Below, piece by piece: positions 1-12,611 of a stretch of 16,814 nucleotides of DNA. Source of the DNA: Ichthyophonus hoferi (lineage: Eukaryota; Opisthokonta; Ichthyosporea; Ichthyophonida; Ichthyophonidae); contig NAOQ01000202.1 of NCBI GenBank assembly GCA_002751075.1, forward strand, positions 74,221-91,034, in the 5' to 3' direction. Position numbers and translations under genes: made by a program. The notes beneath the pieces are model-generated. The model saw only the letters and a list, made by a program, of their open reading frames with translations, was not told the origin of the DNA and did no database searches. How positions within the stretch are numbered: the stretch's first letter is position 1; each line of letters starts with the position of its first letter.

Positions 1-52
1 AATATAATATAATATAACCTAATGGTACGGTATTTATAAGCTTTATACATAC

Positions 53-131
53 ACGGAGGTATAGTCCAGCTCTCGGGCAAAGTATCTAATAAGACCACCA
101 AACACAGTAGTAAAGGCCTGGGTGAGTACCC
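53..131 (-). CDS. Exon 21: LCAT domain, helix before the catalytic region (last exon in window)
   Basis: Acceptor ccatacag. It encodes VLTQAFTTVFGGLIRYFARE then LDYTS (residues 613-637), the family helix that precedes the YDWR motif. Two donors are possible: gtatgt (exon end 53, phase 2) or gtgtat (exon end 55, phase 0). The first is the better consensus. The serine nucleophile motif GHSxG and the Asp and His should be in exons left of position 1. Confidence 0.85.
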
Positions 132-3100
132 CTGTATGGCCAATCACGTATAAATATGACTTTAAAGATCTAATCATATTAGTTTGTTAGACATTTGAAC
201 AGAGTCTGAATTGACCCACTAAAAATAATATCCCTCAACTCATATTTATTGTCTATAATATATTCAATCGCTTGTATTAAAACTATATATATGTATACTC
301 TATCTATTCCTAATTGATCAACAACTAACAGAGTTTAACCACACATTAATTAATAGTATCCATGATTTATTACCAAGTGAGATAATAACTACAACATAGT
401 GAGATAATAACTACAATCCGATAAGATAAGAACTATAACAAAGTAAGATAATAATAAAAACACTGTAGTATCAAAACTATGTAGGGTTAATTAGTCAGAG
501 ATAGCATCTATACTACATAAAAATTGAAAAGGGAAAATAGAGATACTAAGCAAGAATAAAAACAAAGGTGTATAAAGCAACAATAATGCAATAACACAGA
601 ACTATAAAGCCCTAGTTGGTCGTTACCTGGAACCATCTCTGTAATTGCTTCCATCCCATCCATAGCCCTAACTACACAGTCAGGTGGGTCGGCCTGATTG
701 GCTGCTAGTCCAAGACAAGAAAGCCTATTCGTTAATCAATCAATTTAGTTTTATATCATTAATTTATTAAGATAATCAGATATATGTATATATATATAAT
801 AGTATGATGCATATTAACACTACATAGTATAATATAGTTTAGAATGTAGAATCTATCTGTATTTCTAAATAATACAATATATGCAAACATCTGTCTCATT
901 AAAATCAACCCATTTAGCATACACCATTCAAATATACCTTTACACTGGGCCTGTAGTATACCTTCCATTATAATTATATATATATTTAACTTACTTACCA
1001 ACATTTAGTGTCGCTAAACATAGTCTGGGCTATCTTCTCAACACTAACCCAGAGCGTGTCTAGAGGCTGTAGAAGAATAATATATCAGATCATATATATA
1101 TATATAGTCATAATTCTTCACATGGGTTTATTCGCATAACACGGCGGAAATAACACAAACATCAACTTAGACAACAAAAATACATTCGGTAGGAATTATA
1201 TTATGTTATATTATATAATTCAATATCATATCCTATACATGCTCTCTATTTGTAACCTACATCTAGGCAAATACACGTTTATATGATCCTACATTATATA
1301 ATACAAGATTATTTCCTATATATGTTCCTGATTAGCAACCTGCACCCGGGGATATAAAGGATGCATACCTCCTAAAGGCTTGATAGGTATACTACAACAT
1401 GAGAGCGGTAATAATACGATACAGCAGCAGGCAACAAAAATACAATCTAAAGCAACTTGTAGCGCAATCCCGCTGGTTAATATATACATCAATATATATA
1501 TTGCGCTTATAAACCTAAGTATAACATACTATTTCACAATGAGGTATTGCTTACATCATAGTATATACCCATTGTTCTCACTTATGAGTATTGTAATACT
1601 TTATTTGGGTTCTATATAGTTTTTCCATGACAATTTCACTGTAGACATACATGCATACACAGCTATGTATTACAACTATAAATACAGGTATATATTTTAT
1701 CATATCATGAGTTATAAGTGTGAGAGAAATGTACAAATAATATATAAGTATAATAGACAAAGAGATACGGGTAATTGAGTGTTTAATGACCATTAATTAG
1801 ATTAATTAGAGAGAGAGGGAGGGAGGAGGTAAAAGGCAAATAGATAAGGATTGATAAAATGAAGGATTGGCATCTAGGATAAAACAAGTGAACCAATAGA
1901 AATATAGATCACTTACCTCAATAGGAAATCCCAAGCACGGTTTGTATTTCCAGGCCACTAATCGTGTACTCATAAAGCCGGGAAAGAGAATGATAGGCGG
2001 CTATATATATATATATATATATATAGGATATAGGATATAGGACAGAGGATATATGTAGGTTAGCAAGGATATAAATACATAGACATATGTTATCGTTGAT
2101 AATATATATTTAAATATATTTAAATATACAAACGTTATATGTGAGTACTTAATTGCTATACATATATGTGCGAATCAGCTTAGATGAGGATGTGAAAGCA
2201 CATGTATTCAATGAAAAATATATAACCATATATACCTACAAGTGTATGTCAGAGGATTAGAGATAAAGTATATGAGGTAAAGAACTAATGACTATAGTAA
2301 GATAGGATTAATTAAGGCAGCAACTCCCCATTGGTCTAGTCTGTAATTTCGCAATGCATTCTAATCATCACCATTCTTTCATTCCATACTATCTTCATTT
2401 TAGATTGGATGTATAAATTGCAAAATAATATATATATGCATTTAATTATATGTACTCTATATGTCTTTATATATATATAACGCTTTATCTATAATTGTCA
2501 ATAGCATACCTTATGGGGTATGGACTTAACCGTATGTTTTACCAAGTCACTAAGTACCTTCCGCTGTTACCATAGAGACAGTGGTTGGTGTTGGTTAGAG
2601 GAAGCTGAAGGAAATGATAAGATGCACAGAGGGAGAGAGGATACCGTACTAAAATACAATGACAATAGAACACTATAATTGGATATGAGGCAGATTGCAT
2701 CACATGGCGATGGAATAAGATATAATAATGGTTAGATAGCATTATAATGTCGTAGTAAAATAAAAATCGTAGTATAATAGTGTAATAGTGTAATAGTATA
2801 AAAGTATTATAATATAATAGTATAATAGTATAATAGTATAATAATATAATAGTATAATAGCATAATAGTATAACAGTATAACAGTATAATAGCATAATAA
2901 TATAATAGTATAATAGCATAATAGTATAACAGTATAATAGTATAATAATATAATAGTATAACAGTATAATAATATAATAGTATAACAGTATAACAGTATA
3001 ATAATATAATAATATAACAGTATAACAGTATAATAGTATAATATTATAATAATATAATAGTATAACAGTATAATAGTATAATAGTATAAGAGTATAAGAG

Positions 3101-3890
3101 TATAATAATGTTAGAGAAGGGGATATATGGACAGTAGCTTACCACGCTCTCAGGGTAATGAATAGCTAACTGATGCATATAGTCGCGACTTATGATCCAG
3201 ATCTAGAGTAATCATCGCACTCATTGGTTGGTTTGTATAGCGCATCGTATTGTCTTATATTGGGTTACTATAGTATAATAATACAATACAATACAATACA
3301 ACATAACATAATATAAAATATCATATCATAGCATAACATAGCAATACACCCCATCATACGATCTATCACCATACGTATTACATCACAGAGTAAACAAACC
3401 AGTGACAGTACTGATACAATATTTCCTCTGAGTGACAAATTGCTTTTTAAATTTATTATTATTATTATTTAATTAGGTGTATGTCACTACTATCCCACAA
3501 ACATACCTTTAAACTTTAGCCCTCATTAATCCATTGGCTAATAATCATTCGTATAGGCATGCATAATTACACCGATAAAATACGTCATAGTAATATATTT
3601 TATCAGACCAATAAAACACACCTTCGTCTGCTCACGTGTAACCACGTCCACTCGATAGAGTGAATTTGTAAGGGTCTCCACCAACCCAATCACACGACCA
3701 GGCCCATATATAGTCTTGGGGTAATTTTCCGGCAATGTGAACTCTAGCGTGAAAAAATTGTTCGCTATTTACTACTATGATCTGATAAAATATACAACAC
3801 CAACTAGAAAAGAAAGACAGAAAAATGCCCATGTAACTAAGTGGTGAGGTATATATCCATCTCATTTAATTCTATATCACAAAGATTCAA

Positions 3891-3930
<40 letters not shown>

Positions 3931-6900
3931 TTGAATGATGTATAATACTTATTTATAATCTACTGGGATAGATTAGAATAGAATAATACAGATTATTTTT
4001 TGTCTATAGCCTTCATGTTGCTTGTCTCATTTCTCATTCATACATATATATGCATACAGACATACATACTACATACATACATATACACATACGTACATAC
4101 GTACATACGTATATACATACATACATACATACATACGAATTAGCCTGACTTACTAGGGGATTTTAGTAAAGGTCTCACTAATGTACTTTCCACAGACCCG
4201 TACTCAACCGCAAACACTAGATCTGCAACCTCATCCTGTAGGTGGTACCGTGCCCAATTACATACCGTTTTTTCATAAAGACATGAGTTTCGGTAATATA
4301 ATTGGTCTACATACTAAGCAATAAAACAATAATAACAGTCCTTGGCACAGCAAAGTAATTAATATGTAACAGTCATTTTAGCTAATTGCTATTATATCCT
4401 TCTGTCAATGTCAATGGATTATTTCTTGCATAGTAATAGAGAACTATCGCATACATACATGTGTGGCCAGTACAATAATAATCTATTTACCAATATACAT
4501 ACACACCTATATGCATATATACCTATATACCTATGCCTCCTTTTTAGTCCACCAATCTCTGCCACTCCTTCTATCATACAGTAACACAGCACCAACAATA
4601 ATTCAAAGTAATGGTTGCCATAGTTACCGATAACCTATAGTAACGCTACTTACATGACGCACAATAACCGCGCCTGGCTCAAGTACTCTTGGATGGAAGT
4701 GGTGGAATACAGTATGATACCAAGCCTGCAAATAAAGAAAAGGAAAAAATATATAAGAATATATATACTCTATATTTGCATTACTATCACTAACACTACA
4801 CCATTTTACTTTATACTTCTATAACTACAATGTTGCCCCTTCCCTACTTTCTTTCTACGCCAGTCACATCATATTTATCATATTTATAAAAAATGTTACA
4901 TATATATAATCGTTTTTGTTGCATACTTCATCAGTATCAGTGTTCAATAGCACATCTAGCTTTTGAAAAGCATGCAGTTTCTCCTTCACTAAATTAGAAA
5001 GACCTGTGTGAAATACACCATAGCATAATAGTCAGTGTACAATAGTTAGTATAGTATAATAGTATAGTAAAATAGTTAGTATAGTACAATAGTTAGTATA
5101 GTACAATATTTAGTATAGTACAATAGTTAGTATAGTACAATATTTAGTATAGTCCAATAGTTAGTATAGTACAATAGTTAGTATAGTACAATAGTTAGTA
5201 TAGTACAATAGTTAGTATAGTACAATAGTTAGTATAGTACAATAGTTAGTGTAATAGTCATTTAAATTGGTTAATATACATTAATTATTACAAGGTTGAT
5301 ATTATATGGTAAAGAGAAGACTGCAGAGTTAGGTTAAAACACTGGCTACAATGCCTAGAAATCCATAGGTAAATAGGGTAATATTAGGAGTAAAAAGGAA
5401 TAATGATATAATACTGTACTCGCTATCAATGTTTATTGAATACTGATACTATATAACGTAATATAATATAATATAGATATAAAGACAAATTACATCAATA
5501 AATCTTACTATTATACAGTATATAATATATAATATATAATATATGATATATAAAACATAACATAGTATATATTCTACAATAAACAAACTATAATAAATAA
5601 TACATAGTTATGTTTTATTTACCGTTAGGGTTGTGATCGTCATTCAAAATAATGATAGTAGTGATAGGAGGGGATTGGACAAAAGTCATGCTATCCTGTT
5701 TATTCCTAATAGCCAGTACGAAGGTCTGTGTGTTTATAGGGGGGCTTAGTCACTGTTCATTGGGTTAATTACATAGATAGATAATATTATATATAGGATG
5801 GTATGGTATAGTACAGTATATAAAATAATATGTAGGATAATACATATGTCATACAATACAATATATAGAATAGTACAATACAATACACAGCAATAACATA
5901 TATAACGCTATATAATATATATAGACAATATTGTCTAAAAAACAAAAGAGAATATATAAGTAGTGTAAATTACAAGGGAAAGACAAAGAACAGAACCCAA
6001 AGTAGAAAATTGAAAACAGTGTAGAGAGTAGCAACGATAAAATAGAAGGACTTAGAGGGCTATCAGTAACCAAATATACTTCTATCTTTATACAGATGAA
6101 ACATACAAGTATATGTGGATATGAATATAAGATATAATGTAAGTTTACCCTTGAGTAGTGCAAATAAATGTCCATATGTGTGGGGAAAAATGTATAAGGA
6201 GTGCAGGGGTGTAAATGTTTATTTTCTGTGTGTATATATACATATGTGTGTGTATGTGAGTATGTATGTATATATATATGCATGTATGTATGTATATAGG
6301 TATGTATATATAATAGTATAACAGTATGATAGTATGTATGGGTATATATATATAAGCATGTATTTGTGTGCGCATATTTAAGATTAACAATAGGGTGTTA
6401 TAGATATGACATCCAATACTGCAATATTACCTCGTCTTCCTCAGGGTATTCGTCATTTACTAGGGGTATTTGGACAGTGATTGGGTTATTATCATTTGCA
6501 GACCATTCCTACATAGAAGTAATTGGATTGGTTATGGCGTGATTGTACAGTGAAAGACATAGCATATAACAGGTCGGATGATAAAGTATAGTGTAATAAA
6601 ATATAATATCATGTAGTATAATATAATATAATACAATACAATACAGCATAATATAATACAATATAATACAATATAACGCACTCCATTTAAGTTAAGTCGT
6701 GTATTATAGACAAGTATTAAATGAATAAATATAAAAAAAATTACACATACAAATCATAGGATAAATATAATAAACACCATGTAATTTCCATATACTATCA
6801 TATCATAAATGGAATACATTAACTGATTGGATACATAGCATGCAAAATCACACAGCGTAAAAGAAATGGCGTCCAAATGACACAACAAATAAAGATTGAA

Positions 6901-9900
6901 CCACAGAATAGGCAGTATATATGAGTATATATGCGCATATATATTAATGTATGGTAGTTAATAAGATAAAGATGCAGGAGGTTATCATACGATACTCATT
7001 GGTAAGACTCGTTCATAGTCATTCAAAGGGGTGGCTGTAGGGTAAGGTACATGATATTTAGGACCAATCAATATATATATCATAGCAACCACTATATTAT
7101 ATTACACCAGATTTTACCACACTAAATTATACTACACTTTATTACATTGCACTATATTATACTACACTTGATTATATAGCACTATATTATACTACTCTAT
7201 ATTATATTTCACTATATTTATTACACTACTCTATCTTATACTACACTACATTACACTGCCTTATATTATTATTATACTACACTATATTTTATTACAGTAT
7301 ACTATATTGCACTATATACATATATACTATAGGAGCCATTCATACACAATAGTAACCAAGCAAAACCGCTCTAATCGTATAACCATGCACTATTAGTTTC
7401 ATTTTTAGTTATTTCATACTACACGGCATTCTTCACAGTTGTAGTTATAGCTGCCAAGATGTTTATTTTGTAGTGTATACGTTAACATATAATAAATAAT
7501 ATTATATCAGATAATATTTAGAATTTGAGCATCAGTTGGATATACCGAATGCAACCACATATATTTATCCAAACACTTTAAGTATATCCTATTACTCTTA
7601 GCCCTTCTGGATAGGTGTCTAGATAGACACAATACATTTTTAATCGCCAGAGATTTGGTTCTGATGAAGTGAAGTGAAGTGAGAAAGTCGGTAGCTAAAT
7701 ATATATATATGTGTCTACGTGTATATTTCGTCTACTATACCTGATCCATAGAGTGCAACCAGTGAAATATGTAATGGCCCAGAGATATCTCCCTTTCTCA
7801 GCATTCCTACAAATATCATACAAGAATATTCCATGTTAGTCACAGGTATTATCTCTCATATACATATACAGTATTCTATGCACATATACTGTGATAGTAT
7901 GTATGTAGTATATATGATAATATATGTGATAGTATGTATGGTAGTATGCTTATATATATGTATATATGTACATGTACAAATATCTTCATAGAAGTGTATA
8001 TTTGTCGCACACATAAAATATACAATAACAACGTAAGGAGCTAAACTATAAATAAGAAAACTCAAGGAAAGTAATACTCACGGACATACACAGACTTCAT
8101 ATTCTCATATGTTTCTATATATGATGTCTCAAACGTAGCCCAACCTGGTGAATATAAAATGATTAGGATCAAACACCTTGGAAACAAGAGTCAGATCAAA
8201 CACAGATAAATAAAAGAGAGTATTGGAAATACTCAAACTATGATTGTAGAACTGTATGTCATTATGGTTGGTAAGATTATATTCAGACCCCTAAGTAGAT
8301 AGCTACGACGGACTGTAGCTTTCCTAATAATAATAACTTAAATTAGATTGTTGATCATTCAGTCAGTATCATAATCTCTAATTAATTAATCACATTAGTC
8401 AATTAAATAACAAAATAGTATTGATATGCTAAGGAGTCAACCAATAATCTGGCAGAAGATAGCATCGAAATACACACTCATATATATAGATTAATCTGCA
8501 CCATTAATACAACATATTTCCTTATACATCATCCTAACCATACATTATCACCACCTCGTCTGCCTCTCTCCTCTCCCTCCTCCATCTACTATAAATACAT
8601 ACACGCACATATCACTTCATATCACATCTACTACCACCCACACCCTACCTCCCAATCACACAATCACACCAATTCCATGTTACAAATATACCAATAAAAT
8701 AATAAGCAATTAATATTGCACCTTGGTTAACCCTGGAGATATTTTATCGCTAAATATAACAATAATTATTTATATAAAAGGGATTATAGATTGGTTGGGT
8801 TGATATGCGAATTAAATAAACGTAATACCTAATAATAAAAAGAAAGTGTATGAGTGAAGAGATGAAATAGGAAAATAGGAAGATTGTATGGATAGAAATA
8901 CTATAGAAAATAAATAAATAAATAGAGCGTGATCAAACGAAGGAAAGAATAAAAATTATATTTAGACGGGTAAAGAGAAAAAGCGTAGACAAAGTGCAGA
9001 ATAATAGTATGTAATATGGTAGGATAGTACGATAGTATAACATTAACATAGTCCAAACACACAATCATACCAATTCCATGCTACACGTATACCAATAAAA
9101 TAACTCAAATAGAATCCAACAAAACATCGTAAAACATACCTTGCAGACGAGTACGTTTGACAGTCAACTTGGGCAATTCCTTGTACATACCCTCTTTGTA
9201 TTTACCACCTGCAGCATAACTTAAACACAATACCACATCAGGCGTATCATCTGTAGATGGGAAGAGAGAACATACTTGGCACGGTAAGTCATGAGTACCT
9301 TCCCTCTCGTAATAATAGACGAACACAACAGCATGTACACCTTATTAGAATAATAGGATAACGGGATAATAGCATAGTAGCACCCAATCATCCTCACTTT
9401 TTACGCTATATTTTATTGTCTTGTGCCAATTGTAATATTAAATGTATGATTGCCTATGTATACATATCCATATCAATTAAAACAAAATATATGCAAACGT
9501 AAATAGATATATTTACTATGTTGTCTAATTTATTATTTTGAACATCAAGCTACCAGATTGTTTTTTATAAGGCATATATTTTAAATTAAGGCAATGATAT
9601 CTTACAACTAATACGTAAAGGAAATGATGTTAATTCATCCTATTAATAAACAGGATATAGTGGACGATTGGTTTCTCATCAGGTTGGCATGAGGCTGGTT
9701 GCATTAGATTGGATGGGATTGTATTATATTAAACTGTACTATATTATATGATATTATATTGTAATGTATTGCATTATAGTAGCATCTATTATACTAAGCG
9801 AGACGAAATGGAAATTGGTTGGTGCTTTGGTTTGTTCACTCTAGAGTAGTTAAGAGAAATATTCTATAGTATATTATATTACGTGGGATGGTGTAGAGGA

Positions 9901-12577
9901 GATAAGAATAAAAGGTGAAACCACACTGGAAGAAATCGACATAAACGGATACTATATATATAAATGCATATAGTAGAAGAAATAGAATAAGTAAGGTAGG
10001 TACACTAACCGAAACTGGGAAGTGAAACATTAACAACTTTGAAATTGAAGTTCTTGTCATCCCACGATATAGTAGTACTGTTAGGAGAATTGCAGATGCC
10101 CAGCTGGAATATAATATAACGATGGTAGAAATGCAATTTTAATATTACCAGTATGCTGTTATGTAAGTATGCCTTATCATTGATGTTTATTTACCAATGA
10201 ATTTTAGTCAAGTGATAGTAAACCTATGGTAAAATAGTGTTTATGCCATCCTTCACTACCCAAGGGGCTTTCTGTAATGTTATTAGCTCATATATTCATG
10301 CCATTTACGACTAAGCTAACCTATCAAAAATATAGATGCAATTCCACCAATTAAATTTGGAAAGCAACCATACTAAAAGTCAACAGTGCAAAAATAAAAA
10401 TGATGATACACAAGGGAAAAACGAAAGTTTATAATTGGCTCCCAGTCACCCAACCAACCTGGGTTTATACACACGACACCAAGTTTGTGCTTATCCGTCT
10501 AATGCCATATTCTTTTATATTTTATGTACACCATTACACCTTTATTGTATGCATACAAGTGGATGATGTTTTATTAATAGGATGATAATGGTTTCATGAA
10601 GGACCAGGTGCTTGCAGTTAGAGAATTAGAAATAAAAAGGTAGTGGGTATGTTTAAAAGGGTATAGATCACAGTGTACTATTATTGCAAAAAAAAAATTT
10701 CAAACCAAATTTAAATAAACTGAAAGAGAGAGAAACAGAATATACATAGAACAAAAACTCAAAATAATAATTATAAGAATTACTGGCATGTAGGATCGAG
10801 TGTTGGCTACTAAGGCATTTATTAATAAGGTATGTTATATGTTATACATAAAGGCTCACAAAGACAGAAACGAATAGCTCCAATATGATGCAAGTGAAAA
10901 GAATTGGCAGTAGAGAACTAAATATCAGAGAGAGTGAGATGGGGGAGGAATCGTTAAAAAGGTACAATCTATATTATAATATATACATGAAGGGAATCAT
11001 ATCATCATCAGTGTAATTGTAAAGAGCATATAGGACCAGGTGCTAGTAATAATAATAATAATGGATATAATAGATATATCAAGGTTGACAAGAATATAAA
11101 GTAATTGCACCAATAGAATGCAAGTAAATCACATGACTGTAATCAATAGAAATAAAAAAAGATGTGTGTATGTATATATGTATATATATGTATGTATTTA
11201 TGCATAGATACAAAGATATATATATATCACCTGTACAGAAATGTCGCCATCATATCCACCTGTACGGAAAACAGACACTTGGACATTATCCTTTGTCTCT
11301 ATAATCACAAAAATCAAGTAAGTAAATTCATTGGTTACCTTTTAACATGCATTTCTTTATTGGTAATCTAATATACCAAAATTAATATATATTTCATATA
11401 GGTGCTTATTTATACACCTATCATCACTGTCCCTATTGTTGTTGTTATGAGGAGATAGTAATAGAGATAGATGTGGAAGCATACAATACAACATAACGCC
11501 ACATTACACTGATTACACTACACCACACTAACCTACAATACACTCCACTACACTGCTCTACCCTAGAATAACACTTACTAACCTGGTATAATGTAAGAAG
11601 ATACCCCAAACCCTACCGATCCATGGTTACATTCTCGAACCTGCAGACGGCATTCTGATTGGCAGCCCAACATAGCAAACCCACAGCCTCTCGAATGTGG
11701 TTCTGATTGGATTAATGAAACTAGTATGAGAGATGGGGGTACGAAAAAAAAAAATTTAAAAAAAAAATCTTTAGACACAAATAATCAACTACTTTTAAAC
11801 ATCTATAAGTCCCTTCATTGGAATTTTAATTAATAAAATCATGGGCAATGCATAGAGAGATAACGTAACATGATAGGGTTAATATCAACAATATCCAAGT
11901 ACATGAACAGAGAATGGATGGGTTCTTTAACCTTGATAATAGTTAGTTATAATGCATGAAGGTAGCTATGTATATATGCTTGTATATGGGTATGTCTGCA
12001 TCTATTTATCAGATGACCATGTGTAGCCTCTAGTTATAGTGGTAGATATCAATAATGCAACACAATATACAATAGAGTGAATGTAATATGACATTCTATT
12101 ATCCTATATTATATTGTGATACATTATAAAATAATACATTATGTAACATTACACTATTATCTTATACTCTACTGTAATATAATATAATATAATATACTAT
12201 ATTCTAATATAATATATTTATATGCTAATATATTGTGGATATAACTGATAGGATAAAAAAAAAAAAGAAGACTAGAGGTCAACCAACATAAATATTAAAT
12301 TGATGAAACAAGTATATATATATATATATATAACTTGGCTAAGATATGATACTATAATAATAGCATGGCAGGGTTGATGAAAGTAACTCTTGAAATTAAC
12401 TATTCTAGTTCCAATTCTATCATTGTGTATTCTTTGCTAAAATAATATTTAACCATATATGAAAGTAGCTTATTCTTAAAAATTATGAAGCAAACACATG
12501 AATAATTGCTTCTACTCCATCTCCCCCTTTCCCCTTTATCCTCCTAAACATCAAAAAACAACAGCAACAACAATACA

Positions 12578-12611
<34 letters not shown>

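Larger units (their letters stand above)
8145..9139 (-). other. Intron 6 with 46-bp direct repeat
   Basis: GT-AG intron of 995 bp. It contains two copies of a 46-bp sequence (8657-8702 and 9058-9103), a C/T-rich patch on the plus strand (8555-8660) and an AAAT run near 8910. No coding sequence was seen. Confidence 0.8.

Noticed and set aside
759-1004. 81-codon minus-strand frame
   Set aside because: It overlaps only the last bases of exon 19 and otherwise covers intron 19; its frame differs from the LCAT reading frame.
2539-2919. 126-codon open frame on the minus strand
   Set aside because: It reads through the octamer satellite (repeated Y/T/I/L) and only overlaps the real exon 17 in the wrong frame.
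3632-3865. 77-codon frame on the minus strand overlapping exon 15
   Set aside because: A different frame (the one giving GPGRVIGL) joins exons 14 and 16 in phase; this one ends in a stop inside the exon.
5849-6390. Three long frames on both strands around 5849-6390
   Set aside because: They consist of TATG/ACATA repeat translations (His, Thr, Tyr, Ile) inside intron 10, with no domain or conserved motif.
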